Source of the DNA: Roseofilum casamattae BLCC-M143
Lineage (GTDB): Bacteria > Cyanobacteriota > Cyanobacteriia > Cyanobacteriales > Desertifilaceae
Direction of reading: 5' to 3'
DNA: 64,000 nt
Assembly: GCF_030068455.1 (NCBI RefSeq)
Contig: NZ_JAQOSQ010000019.1
Span: 1 to 64,000, forward strand
In this document: in pieces, positions 38,031 through 47,904 of the stretch
How positions within the stretch are numbered: the first letter of the stretch is position 1
Layout of the letters: every line of letters begins with the position of its first letter
The notes under the pieces: generated by a model
Database searches by the model: none
What the model was told of the DNA's origin: nothing
The model's input: only the letters and a program-made list of their open reading frames with translations
Translations under genes and position numbers: made by a program

Positions 38031-40637
38031 TTAGGTCTGGGCTGGTGGAATCATTTGCATAATTAGATCGAAGCGAAAATCGATCGCCAGTGAGGTTATT
38101 TCTGCAGAGAGTGTGGCGTACTCGTCTGGAATTTGTTCGATGAGTTCAAACACGCTATTATCATCACCTTCAGCCGCTGCTGCACGGAATTGTTCGAGCC
38201 ATTCTGGAGGCATTTGAGCGCTTGCAAGGTCGGCGATCGTCTCTGATGAGAGATTGCCTTCAGAGGGAGCGTTGAGACCGGAGGAAGAGTTAGTTTCATT
38301 TCCCAGTTCTTCATAGCAGTAAGCGATTCCTAAGTGCTGCCCGATGGTTTGTAACAATTTTTGCTTTTGGAACGGCTTGCGCACGAAGCCATCAAATCCG
38401 GCATTGAGAACCATTTGCCGCGTTTCTTCAAAGACGCTCGCCGTTAAGGCAATAATGGGGGTAGCTGGATGGTTGGTTGAGGTGGCTTCTTGCTCTCGAA
38501 TTTGCTGCAGAGCCGAGTAGCCATCGAGTTCTGGCATTTGCAGATCCATTAAAATCAAATCCGGTTGCCAAGACTGCCATAGTTCGACTCCCTCGATGCC
38601 ATTGTCGGCTGTGGTGACGATAAACCCAGTATTTTCCAAGAGTTCTGTCGCGAGGAAGCGGTTGGCTGAATTATCTTCAACGACGAGAAGGCGAGGAGAT
38701 GTTTGACCCGGAGCCAGACCGATAATCGATCCTTGGGGAATCTTTTCTATGGGTTGGCTTGTTGCTGTTGTGGCATTAATCGTAAACCGAAAGGTTGCGC
38801 CTTCGCCGGGAGCGCTAATAACCTCAATTTTGCCCCCCATCAGTTCTACGAATTTTTGACTAATGGGCAATCCCAATCCCGTGCCTTGTTTTGATGTAAT
38901 TCCGGTGGTAGTTTGCTCGAAGGGTTGAAACAGTTTCTCTTGTTCGGCCGCAGCGACTCCCGGACCGCTATCTTGCACTTCAAAGCTGAGGAAAATGGGT
39001 TGCTCGTCACAGGATAGGTTCTCGGAAATGGCTTGCCAACTCACTCGCAAGCTGACAAAACCGGTTTCGGTAAACTTAATGCTATTGCTCAATAAGTTAA
39101 TGAGCACTTGACGCAATTTATGTTCGTCACAGCACAGGTATTGCGGAACTTGAGAGTCTTGCTGCACGTGGAGCTGGAGATTTTTGGTTTCTGCTTTCAG
39201 CTTGAACATAGCGTGCAAGGTGCTCAGCAAGCTGTGTAAACTGAATTCGGTTTCGTTTAAGACGGTTCGTCCGGCTTCAATTTTCGACATTTCCAGGATG
39301 TCGTTGATCAAGGCCAGCAAATGTTCCCCTGCGCGATTAATCGTATTGATATATTGTTGAAATTTATCGGATAGGGTGCGATCGCCGCTCATGAGTTGTG
39401 TAAACCCTAAAATGGCATTCAAGGGCGTGCGCAGCTCGTGGCTCATATTGGCGAGAAATTGGCTTTTGGCGCGGTTGGCGGTATCCGCACTTTCTTTGGC
39501 TTCGGCTAGTTCTTGGGCTTGCTGTTGGCTGCGATCGAATAATTCGGCTTGTTCGACTGCAATGCCCAACTGGGTGCTAATTTCCATGGTCATGTAAATT
39601 TCTGCAGCCTGCCATTGTCGGGGATGGTTATTCTGATAGCTGGCTAATAGTCCCCAGAGTTGGCTATGGGTCATAATCGGTACGATTAGGTAAGCTCGAG
39701 CTTGCATCTGCTGCAATAATTCTCGATAGCAGTCATTAAATTCTTCGGCTTCAATGTCGCTAACAGCACGATAGGCAGTGGGTGAATAAAAGGCTTGTCC
39801 TTGGGTTTCTTGCAGATAAGTGTCTTGAATGACTGGGTTGAGCAGTTTGATGTGGCAGTCTTCTGCTTCTGTGGTTTGGCGCAGTGGTGGAAATCCCTCG
39901 GGAGCGTTGCCCATGAGTTCTATCCATCCGGGAAGGACGGACTCAGCTACGAGTTCTCCGCTCCAGTCGGGGGCAAAACGATAAATCAGCACGCGATCGC
40001 ATTCGAGAGCTGACTGTAATTGTCCGACGGTGGTCTGAAAAATCTCGGCGATATTTAGAGTTTTGCGAATCTGCTGGACAATTTTAGCGATCGCTTGCTC
40101 CCGCGCAACCAACTGTTGCAACGTAGTATTGGCGCGCTCGAGGTCGGCTGTCCGTTCCGAGACTCGAACTTCGAGGGCCGTTTTCGCATCGGCTAAGGCT
40201 TGAGTGGCGCGCTCCCGTTGCTCGATTTCTCCTTGCAGTTCTCGATTGATTTGTTCTAGGGCTTCTGGGGTTTCCAAGTCCAGAAATTTGGGCAGTAAAA
40301 CCACGATTTGCAGGGCGGCAATGCCGGAAACTAAAGCCGTCATAGCTTGCTCGATCCCGGCAAACCAATGGGCGGGATACCATAGCGTCCAAATTTCGAG
40401 CAAGTGTCCGATGCCGCACAGAAGCATAAAGGCACTGAACAGGTAGAAAATACTGATGGAGGGCATACTGCCCCGCTTGCGGACAAAATAAATTAGCATT
40501 GCGGACGTGGCAAAATAGGCCAGAGCAATGAGTAGATCGCTGGTGGCATTCAACCAAATCAAGGGAGTTTGCCACAAGCAGGAACTGTGAGGCATGTATT
40601 CACTGGGAGAGAGAGCTGGATCTAAAACGTTCCACAT
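38031..40637 (-). CDS. Ethylene-receptor-like hybrid histidine kinase
   Basis: An 868-residue membrane kinase. Residues 28-115 are three membrane helices matching the ETR1 sensor: [12 protein letters not shown] (Asp34), then [14 protein letters not shown] with Cys74 and His78 in the same C-xxx-H spacing that binds Cu(I) and ethylene in ETR1. A coiled coil (125-180) leads to a cyanobacteriochrome-like GAF (190-365) with Cys303 at the canonical bilin position (NDCYRELL) and a second Cys261 (EDCH). HisKA carries His400 ([14 protein letters not shown]); HATPase has [24 protein letters not shown]; a receiver ([13 protein letters not shown]) and the helical C-terminal module follow. The architecture resembles Synechocystis Slr1212 (SynEtr1/UirS). 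It sits between an HlyD adaptor gene and the pseudokinase/RND genes. Confidence 0.92.
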   Translation of the reverse strand: MWNVLDPALSPSEYMPHSSCLWQTPLIWLNATSDLLIALAYFATSAMLIYFVRKRGSMPSISIFYLFSAFMLLCGIGHLLEIWTLWYPAHWFAGIEQAMTALVSGIAALQIVVLLPKFLDLETPEALEQINRELQGEIEQRERATQALADAKTALEVRVSERTADLERANTTLQQLVAREQAIAKIVQQIRKTLNIAEIFQTTVGQLQSALECDRVLIYRFAPDWSGELVAESVLPGWIELMGNAPEGFPPLRQTTEAEDCHIKLLNPVIQDTYLQETQGQAFYSPTAYRAVSDIEAEEFNDCYRELLQQMQARAYLIVPIMTHSQLWGLLASYQNNHPRQWQAAEIYMTMEISTQLGIAVEQAELFDRSQQQAQELAEAKESADTANRAKSQFLANMSHELRTPLNAILGFTQLMSGDRTLSDKFQQYINTINRAGEHLLALINDILEMSKIEAGRTVLNETEFSLHSLLSTLHAMFKLKAETKNLQLHVQQDSQVPQYLCCDEHKLRQVLINLLSNSIKFTETGFVSLRVSWQAISENLSCDEQPIFLSFEVQDSGPGVAAAEQEKLFQPFEQTTTGITSKQGTGLGLPISQKFVELMGGKIEVISAPGEGATFRFTINATTATSQPIEKIPQGSIIGLAPGQTSPRLLVVEDNSANRFLATELLENTGFIVTTADNGIEGVELWQSWQPDLILMDLQMPELDGYSALQQIREQEATSTNHPATPIIALTASVFEETRQMVLNAGFDGFVRKPFQKQKLLQTIGQHLGIAYCYEELGNETNSSSGLNAPSEGNLSSETIADLASAQMPPEWLEQFRAAAAEGDDNSVFELIEQIPDEYATLSAEITSLAIDFRFDLIMQMIPPAQT

Positions 40638-40724
40638 AAGCTTACCTATTCCTTACATTGGGATGGGAATTTCGTGAATCCAAATTGAGGTATCTTGGGT
40701 TCGTTGTATTAATTTTAATCTCAG

Positions 40725-42113
40725 TTATCGCTCGATCGGGGTGACTTGCTGTCCCGTGACAATACGATGAGTGCCGCTGGGGATAATCCGATCGCCGGGT
40801 TGTAAGGTTCCTCGAACGAGGGCGCGATCGCCTTCGGTATGTAAAATTTCTACATCTCGGCGCGCGACGATATAGGTGTCGGGGTCTTCTGATGGAGCGA
40901 TCGCATAAATCGACCACAAACCGCGATCGGCGGGAATGAGGGCGGTTGAGGGAACCCAAAATCCTTGGATAGCTTGGGTTTCACTCAGCACGAGTCGGGC
41001 GGTTTGGCCGACACGGATGCGATCGTTACCGGCTAGATCGAGGACAACGGTGACGGTGCGACTGCTGCTGTCGAGTTCCGGAAGCAGGGCGGTAATGGTA
41101 CTGAAGAGGGTTTGGTTTCCGATTTCCAGGGAATGGGTTTGCCCGGTCTGCAAGGTATCGGCGGTGGCGCTGGGGACGCCGATGCGCGCTTCTAGGCTGC
41201 CTCGTTCGATGAGGGCAATAACGGGGGTTCCGGGACTGACCACTCGGCCTTCGTCGATGAAGCGATCGCTAACTTGACCGCTGAAGGGGGCGCGGATTGT
41301 GCTTTTGCTTACATCTATCTCGAGGCTTTGCAAGCGAGCGTCGAGCTGTTGCACTCGGGCGGCTTGGGCGACAATTTTTTCGCTGCGAGTCCCGGCAAGC
41401 AAGGCGTCGAGTTCGCTGTTGGCTTGGTTGAGGCGATAGCGGAGGGCGGAGGCGTTGGATTCTTCCAGGTCGAAGTCTTCTCGGGAGATGGCTCCTTCTA
41501 AGTATAAATTTTCTCGGCGAGCTGTTTTTCGTTCGGCCAGAGCGAGTTGCTGTTCGATTTCGGCGACGTTGGCGCGAGCGGCGGCAATGTCTTCGGCTCG
41601 CGCGCCGTTTTTCAGTTCGAGGAGGGTGGCATTGGCTTCGGCTTTTTCGGCGAGAATCTGTTGTCTGGTGGCTTCGATCGCGCGAGTATCGAGTTGGGCG
41701 ATCGCATCTCCAGCACTGACAACATCTCCTTCATCCACTAGCACGGTAATGATGGTTCCGGAGCGCTCGAATCCGAGTTCGCTGCGACGGCGGGCAACCA
41801 GTTCTCCCGTATAAGCTCGGTCGGTTTGGTAGCTATTAATCGGTTCTAGAGTTTGGGTTTCTACGGGGAGTGCTTTTCTCGGTTCCGGGACGGGTTCGCT
41901 GACTGGAGTGGGAGCGAATGAGGAGAGTAATGGCGATCGCCAGGCCAATAGTCCGATAGGCAGGAAGAGTAAAAGTAACATCCAACGCCAGTTTCCTTTG
42001 GGCGATCGCTCTGTGTCAGGAATGCCATCCGACTGCGGTTCGCTGGAGGGAGAAAAGGGGGTGGCACTAGGAGGTGCAACTTCCTCGGATGAATCGGAAA
42101 CGTTAGCGGTCAT
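40725..42113 (-). CDS. HlyD/AcrA-family periplasmic adaptor subunit of an RND pump
   Basis: A 462-residue membrane-fusion protein. One N-terminal anchor helix (about 43-58, WMLLLLFLPIGLLAW) follows a polar Pro/Ser-rich cytoplasmic tail. The split lipoyl domain is seen as RSELGFERSGTIITVLVDEGDVVSAG and RAPFSGQVSDRFIDEGRVVSPG, flanking a long helical hairpin (about 150-270), then beta-barrel and membrane-proximal domains. It bridges an inner-membrane pump to an outer-membrane channel. It is the first gene of the minus-strand set that ends with the RND permease at 33792; the 88-base gap to the next gene shows no terminator. It is divergent from a PadR gene, which probably represses it. Confidence 0.92.
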   Translation of the reverse strand: MTANVSDSSEEVAPPSATPFSPSSEPQSDGIPDTERSPKGNWRWMLLLLFLPIGLLAWRSPLLSSFAPTPVSEPVPEPRKALPVETQTLEPINSYQTDRAYTGELVARRRSELGFERSGTIITVLVDEGDVVSAGDAIAQLDTRAIEATRQQILAEKAEANATLLELKNGARAEDIAAARANVAEIEQQLALAERKTARRENLYLEGAISREDFDLEESNASALRYRLNQANSELDALLAGTRSEKIVAQAARVQQLDARLQSLEIDVSKSTIRAPFSGQVSDRFIDEGRVVSPGTPVIALIERGSLEARIGVPSATADTLQTGQTHSLEIGNQTLFSTITALLPELDSSSRTVTVVLDLAGNDRIRVGQTARLVLSETQAIQGFWVPSTALIPADRGLWSIYAIAPSEDPDTYIVARRDVEILHTEGDRALVRGTLQPGDRIIPSGTHRIVTGQQVTPIER

Positions 42114-42139
42114 AAGCTCTCGATCTGATTTGGGTTATG

Positions 42140-42164
42140 CAACAAGTTGATATACAACTTGTTG
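42140..42164. promoter_or_regulatory. Perfect palindrome, probable PadR operator 1
   Basis: A perfect 10-bp inverted repeat, CAACAAGTTG and CAACTTGTTG, separated by ATATA. Each arm is itself close to a small palindrome of the form CAAC-2-GTTG. It lies in the divergent gap between the adaptor and PadR start codons, 27 bases upstream of the adaptor start, a fitting place for a repressor to block both promoters. Confidence 0.65.
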
Positions 42165-42182
42165 TTTACACAAATCTAATGT

Positions 42183-42202
42183 ATATTCAATTTGTTGAAT
42201 AT
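42183..42202. promoter_or_regulatory. Perfect palindrome, probable PadR operator 2
   Basis: A perfect 8-bp inverted repeat, ATATTCAA and TTGAATAT, around TTTG, 16 bases before the PadR start codon. It shares the CAA...TTG core with operator 1, suggesting the same dimeric protein binds both. Confidence 0.55.
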
Positions 42203-42217
42203 GTCAATGAGAAATTT

Positions 42218-42763
42218 ATGGCTCTTGCTCATACAATTCTGACTGTCCTGGCTCATGCTCCCCAAAGCGGTTACGACATTAGTAAGGAGTTTGACGAGGC
42301 AGTGAGTTGCTTTTGGCGTGCAACTCAACAGCAGATTTATCGCGAACTGAGCAAGATGGAAAATCGAGGGTGGGTGAACTATCAAACCATTCAGCAAGAG
42401 GGAAAACCGAACAAGAAGGTGTACCATCTGACTGCAGAAGGTCGAGAAGAGTTGTTGCGCTGGTTTATCGAACCGAGCGAACCGACACCTATTCGCGAAG
42501 ATTTATTAGTGAAAGTGCTGGCCGGCCCCTATGTCGATAGGACATGGTTAATGTCCGAACTCACCCATCGCCGCCAGGTGCATTGGCGCCAGTTAGAGTA
42601 TTACCTGGAAAAAGAGCAGTGGTTTCAGAGTCAACCCAACTTGCCAATTGGCGATCGCTTTCGGTATTTAACGTTGCGACGAGGAATCCGCCACGAGCAA
42701 GCCTGGGTGGAATGGTGCGATGAGGCGATCGCTTTTGTACGAGGTAATGACAGCCATTTTTGA
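42218..42763 (+). CDS. PadR-family transcriptional regulator
   Basis: A 181-residue repressor. The winged-helix domain (1-85) has the PadR features SGYDISKEFDEAV, WRATQQQIYRELSKMENRGW and KVYHLTAEGREELLRWF; the C-terminal domain (about 95-175) is helical and would form the dimer and bind a ligand. The start is set at the ATG before ALAHTILTVLAHAP; the frame is open upstream to 42137 but those codons run through the palindromic operators. Divergent from the RND adaptor operon, with two palindromes between, so it most likely represses the pump and itself, and is released by a pump substrate. Confidence 0.88.
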   Translation: MALAHTILTVLAHAPQSGYDISKEFDEAVSCFWRATQQQIYRELSKMENRGWVNYQTIQQEGKPNKKVYHLTAEGREELLRWFIEPSEPTPIREDLLVKVLAGPYVDRTWLMSELTHRRQVHWRQLEYYLEKEQWFQSQPNLPIGDRFRYLTLRRGIRHEQAWVEWCDEAIAFVRGNDSHF

Positions 42764-42776
42764 GAGTCAATTTTCT

Positions 42777-43186
42777 CTACTCTAACCAGTTATCCGGAAG
42801 AAACACGCAATTTTTATCGTCGATAAGTTTTTGCTTTTCTTCTTTGGACAAAAGAACAAGATATAGATGGGGTGGAGCGTCGCAAATTTCAAATTGATAA
42901 CCCGTATGTGAAATTAGTGGATTAATTTGTCCGGTTAAGATAAAGGGTTCGTCGATAGGCTCTTCAGGATATAAACGATAGAGTTTATTATTGAGTGTAA
43001 ATTCGATACAATATTCTCGCGAGCGAATAATCCTGCTACTCCACCTTGATAGAGTTCGATTTGTCTGCCAATAATTTGCATTGCGATCGACTCATCGGGG
43101 AGATGATGGTATTCGGTAAAGAAATCGCGATCGCAATAGTATCTTATTTTTTCCAGAAAACGAGTTTTAGTGTTCATTTCATTCAT
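42777..43186 (-). pseudogene. Frameshifted paralogue of the neighbouring hypothetical gene
   Basis: The 5' half reads MNEMNTKTRFLEKIRYYCDR...ELYQGGVAGLFAREN, resembling the N-terminal region of the protein at 43267 (FLETARTLCDLGFFAKYRHL against FLEKIRYYCDRDFFTEYHHL). Near 43020-43035 the frame changes, and another frame then carries REYCIEFTLNNKLYRLY, FILTGQINPLISHTGYQFEI and LVLLSKEEKQKL, matching the C-terminal repeat of that protein (FILAAQINPMILDTGYQFEF, LILLSEQEKQKL). One base change in length would restore a roughly 135-residue protein. It could be a sequencing error or true decay. Confidence 0.65.
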
Positions 43187-43266
43187 AACGATCGATTATT
43201 ATGTGACTGTTTATGTTAAGAGTTGTTTTCGTTTCTTCAAACAAAAAATTATTTTTCACACCATAA

Positions 43267-44601
43267 TCAAAGGAAGTCAGCCCAACCAGAAAAAGTTTCA
43301 AAGCAATTATGAAAATCCCATTTATACTTATCCTTTAATTTTTGTTTTTCCTGTTCTGACAAAAGGATTAAAAAAGCATCATTATACTCACCCCAGTCAT
43401 AATAGCAGAATTCAAATTGATATCCTGTATCTAAAATCATTGGATTGATTTGCGCAGCTAAAATAAACAGATCGTCTTCAGATCCCCATGTTCTCAGGCT
43501 ACCAAGCTTACCATTTAATTCAATTTGAATTAGTCTTTTATCTATCTCTACAATATTCTGAAGGATGAATTTGCCGCGAAAAAGTCGGAATAAGTCTACT
43601 AATGTCCCCAATAATCTCTCAAAATTATAGCTTAGTCCTCCATCACCATAAAATGCATCAAATTCTAGATACTGATGAGGAAACATTAAAAGATCGTCAA
43701 AAAGTCCATCTGTGTCTTGAGCAAGTTTTTCTCTCTCTTCTTCTGATAAGAGAGTAACATACACTTCATATCCATCATATCTACACTTTATATCCCGACC
43801 ACTCAATAATTCAAATTGATATCCGATTTCAGAAATGATGGGATTAATTTGTATGGCTAAAATCGAGGGTTCGTATGGAAGATCATTGAGCGCGAGACAG
43901 TGGGTTTTACCTTCTAGATCGAATTGAATGCAGTTATTCTCTACTTCGACAATATTCTCAGGAATGAATTTACCGCGCGATATTTTAGATAGCTTTCCTA
44001 ACGACTCCAATAATGTATCGAAGCGATATTCTAATGATTTTTGCTTAGGGCGATCGCATAATGTCTCCTCCTCCGGTGGTTTTTGGCTATCTTCCTCAAT
44101 CAAAGCATTCTCTTCTAGTGTTTCTTCATAATCCTCATCCCAGTATGTATCATCATCTAGTATGTCTTCATCATCAAAATCATCTATATTTAATATCTCG
44201 AGATCGGGTTCTGGTTTGTTATTCCAATACAGTATTTCTTTCCAATCTTCAAATGATAGACAACCGAGAATTCGCTCTGTATCTAGTTCGAGTATTTGCC
44301 GGTAACTACCTTCCAGAAATAGTGTATCTGGATAATCTAGATCCCGATCGCCTGCATCGCAATCTACACTCATACAAATAATCTCCAGCATCAGAGCATC
44401 ATCGGACAGATGGCGATATTTCGCAAAAAAACCGAGATCGCATAAAGTTCTTGCGGTTTCGAGAAAATAACTTATTTTGTAGCCAATTTTCTCTACTTTT
44501 TCTTCTGTATAAATTGGCAAGAGAAAATCCTGCAATGTTTGCGAAATTCCCGTGCTCGACCGCCGATTATTCAGCGGATTGGGGTATCTATAACCTTGCA
44601 T
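43267..44601 (-). CDS. Hypothetical protein with two internal repeats and an acidic linker
   Basis: A 444-residue protein that I do not recognise. Residues 1-110 resemble the start of the frameshifted paralogue downstream. Residues 130-185 are strongly acidic (NIDDFDDEDILDDDTYWDED). Then come two copies of a domain of about 105 residues (about 190-300 and 325-440) sharing RGKFI(P/L)(E/Q)NIVE(V/I), AIQINPI/AAQINPM, GYQFE, and LLSE(E/Q)E(R/K)(E/Q)KL. The domain looks strand-rich and soluble. AT-rich composition and a paralogue next door suggest a local duplication or accessory origin. No signal peptide or membrane helix. Confidence 0.75.
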   Translation of the reverse strand: MQGYRYPNPLNNRRSSTGISQTLQDFLLPIYTEEKVEKIGYKISYFLETARTLCDLGFFAKYRHLSDDALMLEIICMSVDCDAGDRDLDYPDTLFLEGSYRQILELDTERILGCLSFEDWKEILYWNNKPEPDLEILNIDDFDDEDILDDDTYWDEDYEETLEENALIEEDSQKPPEEETLCDRPKQKSLEYRFDTLLESLGKLSKISRGKFIPENIVEVENNCIQFDLEGKTHCLALNDLPYEPSILAIQINPIISEIGYQFELLSGRDIKCRYDGYEVYVTLLSEEEREKLAQDTDGLFDDLLMFPHQYLEFDAFYGDGGLSYNFERLLGTLVDLFRLFRGKFILQNIVEIDKRLIQIELNGKLGSLRTWGSEDDLFILAAQINPMILDTGYQFEFCYYDWGEYNDAFLILLSEQEKQKLKDKYKWDFHNCFETFSGWADFL

Positions 44602-44775
44602 TTTTATCGAGAAATAATGTGACTTGTTCTCAGAATACTTCTAGGTTGATTTTTTTGTCAAGCCGCTAAACCTTTACAGATCCTTAACCTTGAGCCGATT
44701 CGCCGTAACTGGGGATACAACAAAACTACAGAGTATTAGTGAATAATTGCGATCGCGATTTAAGGAGGATTGCCT

Positions 44776-45192
44776 GTGAATGCAGCCGAACAAGCAACTA
44801 ACTTGGAAATGGCGAGCCAAATTGCCAGCGCAATAAACTTATTCAAAGCTCAATTTCCCGACGTGCGGGTAGATATGAAGCCTTGGACGAACGACCCCTG
44901 TACCCAAGAACTGGTGGATCCGGACTCCATCGATCTCGGGTTCCATTTTCCCGGTTTCAGTCGCTCGTGGCAAAGTCGCAGCTTATTGCTCCAAATCCGA
45001 TTTTACTGCGATCCCTTAGAAAACAGTCGCCGCGCGATCGGCATCGAAATTGGAGGATACAGCCATCAGGGACAGCAGTGGCGCTTTTCCACCATTGATC
45101 GATGGCGTTGTGAAGGAGCGGCGCAACCAAAACCGGAGATGGAAAACAAGCTGAAGCAGTTTTGCCGCCAAGCCTTCGAACTGTTTAACTAA
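44776..45192 (+). CDS. Conserved small protein of unknown function
   Basis: A 138-residue soluble protein. The GTG at 44776 is chosen because AAGGAGG lies 7 bases upstream; a TTG two codons earlier is too close to that site. Visible features: helical N-terminus (EMASQIASAINLFKAQF), a central region rich in strands (LDLGFHFPGFSRSWQSRSLL, IGIEIGGYSHQGQQWRF), and a helical C-terminus (MENKLKQFCRQAFELF). It stands alone. I do not know the family; it looks like a lineage-restricted cyanobacterial protein. Confidence 0.7.
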   Translation: MNAAEQATNLEMASQIASAINLFKAQFPDVRVDMKPWTNDPCTQELVDPDSIDLGFHFPGFSRSWQSRSLLLQIRFYCDPLENSRRAIGIEIGGYSHQGQQWRFSTIDRWRCEGAAQPKPEMENKLKQFCRQAFELFN

Positions 45193-45463
45193 AACATTGC
45201 GATCGCCAGATTCCCTCGAGAGCCGATCTATCGTCGAGCTGCCAGGGAACGAGTTAGTTAGGACTTCAATTCAATACTCAAACCCAGCCACCATAGCCTA
45301 TTCCCCATTTCCGATCGCCCAGTCCCTCGCCCATCGCGCCATACAATATCCGGGCAAGATTTCCTAAAAACGGAAAAATATCTTAAGATTGTCTCAAGAT
45401 GGGATTCCGCGATCCCAGAGCTTAACTGATAACCAAAACGACCCTAAAGAGGACAAATATAGT

Positions 45464-46543
45464 ATGGCGCTAGTACCCATGCGGCTTCTGCTCGACCACG
45501 CCGCTGAAAACAACTACGGTATTCCAGCTTATAACGTAAACAACATGGAGCAAATCCTATCCATCATGCAAGCTGCTGATGAAGCGGATAGCCCCGTAAT
45601 TCTGCAAGCCTCTCGTGGTGCGCGCAAGTATGCTGGCGAAAACTTCCTCCGCCACCTCGTACTGGCTGCTGTAGAGTCTTTTCCTCATATTCCCATCGCT
45701 CTGCACCAAGACCATGGAAACGCTCCTAACACCTGCTACACCGCCATGCGCTATGGCTTCACCAGCGTCATGATGGATGGTTCCTTAGAAGCAGATGCGA
45801 AAACTCCCGCCAGCTTCGAGTACAACGTAAGCGTTACTGCTGAAGTCGTTAAAGTCGCTCACTCCATTGGGGTTAGCGTTGAAGGCGAACTCGGTTGCTT
45901 GGGTTCTCTGGAAACCGGACAAGGAGAAAAAGAAGACGGTCACGGATTTGAAGGAACCCTGTCTCACGACCAACTGCTCACCGATCCCGATGAAGCCGTT
46001 CAGTTCGTCGAGCAAACTCAAGTAGACGCCCTTGCTGTTGCCATCGGAACCAGTCACGGTGCTTACAAATTCACCCGCAAACCCACCGGCGAAATCCTGG
46101 CCATCAGCCGTATTGCTGAAATTCACAAGCGCCTACCCAACACCCACTTGGTAATGCACGGTTCTTCTTCCGTCCCTGAAGATCTGATTGCGATCATCAA
46201 CAAGCATGGTGGAAATATCCCCGAAACCTACGGCGTACCCGTCGAAGAAATTCAAAAAGGAATTCAAAGCGGCGTTCGTAAAGTTAATATCGACACCGAT
46301 AACCGCTTGGCGATCACTGCTGCAATTCGCGAAGCTGCAACCGCAGATCCTTCCAACTTCGATCCCCGCCACTTCATGAAACCTTCCATCAAGTACATGA
46401 AACAGGTTTGCTTGGATCGCTACCAGCAGTTCAACACCGCTGGAAATGCAAGCAAAATCAAGCAACAGCCTTTGGATGTATACGCTATCAAATACGAAAA
46501 AGGCGAATTGAATGCAACTGTTAAAGAAACTGCTGCCGTTTAA
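45464..46543 (+). CDS. fbaA: Fructose-bisphosphate aldolase, class II (Calvin cycle type)
   Basis: A 359-residue zinc-dependent aldolase joining glyceraldehyde-3-phosphate and dihydroxyacetone phosphate in glycolysis, gluconeogenesis and the Calvin cycle. IALHQDHGN gives the zinc-binding and catalytic His/Asp residues; [31 protein letters not shown] and [14 protein letters not shown] complete the active site. The subtype with a C-terminal extension after [13 protein letters not shown] is the CbbA-like one. The start is at the ATG before [16 protein letters not shown], with AGAGGA about 11 bases upstream; the upstream in-frame ATG at 45389 lacks support. A strong terminator follows. Codon use suggests high expression. 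Confidence 0.97.
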   Translation: MALVPMRLLLDHAAENNYGIPAYNVNNMEQILSIMQAADEADSPVILQASRGARKYAGENFLRHLVLAAVESFPHIPIALHQDHGNAPNTCYTAMRYGFTSVMMDGSLEADAKTPASFEYNVSVTAEVVKVAHSIGVSVEGELGCLGSLETGQGEKEDGHGFEGTLSHDQLLTDPDEAVQFVEQTQVDALAVAIGTSHGAYKFTRKPTGEILAISRIAEIHKRLPNTHLVMHGSSSVPEDLIAIINKHGGNIPETYGVPVEEIQKGIQSGVRKVNIDTDNRLAITAAIREAATADPSNFDPRHFMKPSIKYMKQVCLDRYQQFNTAGNASKIKQQPLDVYAIKYEKGELNATVKETAAV

Positions 46544-46570
46544 TTCCCGCGATTGATTTAATCAGAGAAA

Positions 46571-46606
46571 AGAGAGGATAAATTCAAGTATTTATCCTCT
46601 CTTTTT
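46571..46606 (+). terminator. Intrinsic terminator of fba
   Basis: A perfect 12-bp stem (AGAGAGGATAAA/TTTATCCTCTCT) with an 8-base loop followed by a T-run, 28 bases after the aldolase stop codon. The A-rich left flank may let it also serve the convergent recA. Confidence 0.9.
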
Positions 46607-46651
46607 ATGGATGCGCTAAACGGGTCGGATCGTAAGAAATAAGGAATTACG

Positions 46652-47748
46652 TTACAGTTCCAACTCTTCCTCGATCGCCTCGATCGCCGCCGCCTCTTTC
46701 TTCTCCTCCTCGCTGGGTTGAGCTACAGAGTTCGATGAAACCACCGCCCCCATATCTAACTTTTCGCGCACCTGATTTTCCACCTTTTCGGTAAACTTCG
46801 GGTTATCTAGCATGTACTGAATCGTATTATCGCGACCCTGGCCGATATTGCTGCCATCTTTGCTATACCACGCCCCTTTCTTGGTAATAACTCCAGTCTC
46901 CTCGGCAATATCTAACAGACAGCCAAAAGACGAGATTCCTTTACCAAAAATAATATCGAACTCAGCAATCCGGAACGGCGGCGCAACCTTGTTTTTCGCC
47001 ACTTTCACTTTCGCCCGAATTCCAAACTCTTCCGATCCTTTCTTCAGAGTTTGAATGCGTCGGATATCCAAGCGCACGGAAGCATAGAACTTCAGGGCAT
47101 TGCCCCCGGTGGTTGTTTCCGGATTTCCATACACCACGCCAATTTTTTGCCGCAGTTGATTGAGGAAAATCACCGTACAGCCCGATTTACCGATATTCCC
47201 GGTAATTTTCCGCATCGCTTGGCTCATCAGCCGCGCCTGAGCACCCATGGGCGCATCTCCCATGTCCCCTTCAATTTCCGATCGCGGGACTAAAGCAGCA
47301 ACCGAATCTACCACGACAATATCTACAGCAGCCGATCGCACCAATTGATCCACCACCTCCAAGGCCATTTCCCCAGTATCCGGTTGCGAAACCAGCAGAT
47401 TTTCAATATCCACCCCCAACACGGAGGCATAGGTGGGATCGAGAGCATGTTCCGCATCCACGAACGCCGCAACTCCACCGCTTTTCTGCACTTCCGAGAT
47501 CGCGTGCAGGGCTAAAGTGGTTTTCCCGGAACTTTCAGGGCCGTAGATTTCAATCACCCGTCCTTTGGGCAGTCCTCCTCCCAGAGCTAAGTCCAGGGTG
47601 AGCGCTCCGGTGGGAATGGTTTCAACTTTCATCCGCCCCGCGTCGCCCAGACGCATAATCGCGCCTTTACCAAAGTTACGCTCTATCTGAGTTAATACAG
47701 CTTTTAGGGCTTTTTGTTTATCTGGATTGTCATTTGTTTTTGCAGCCA
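46652..47748 (-). CDS. recA: Recombinase RecA
   Basis: A 365-residue DNA strand-exchange ATPase for recombinational repair. Walker A is GPESSGKT, Walker [17 protein letters not shown]2 loop [16 protein letters not shown], and the conserved [14 protein letters not shown] is present. The C-terminus is acidic ([19 protein letters not shown]) as usual. The start is set at the ATG before [14 protein letters not shown] with GGGAAG upstream; the longer frame to 47806 is unsupported. No clear SOS box was seen. Confidence 0.97.
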
Positions 47749-47904
47749 TAGGGATCTTCCCAACTGAGTTGACGTAAAATTCATCATTGGTTTCTATTGT
47801 AGACAAAGAAACGGAATTCGCTCGGGTTTAATGTTCAATTTTTAATTTTTCCTCTGATTTCACCAGAGCGGGCGATCGCTTCTGAGAGCGTCTGCCCTGC
47901 TTCT

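Noticed and set aside
42137-42217. Longer N-terminus for PadR from 42137
   Set aside because: The extra codons run through the two palindromic operators and encode residues not typical of PadR.
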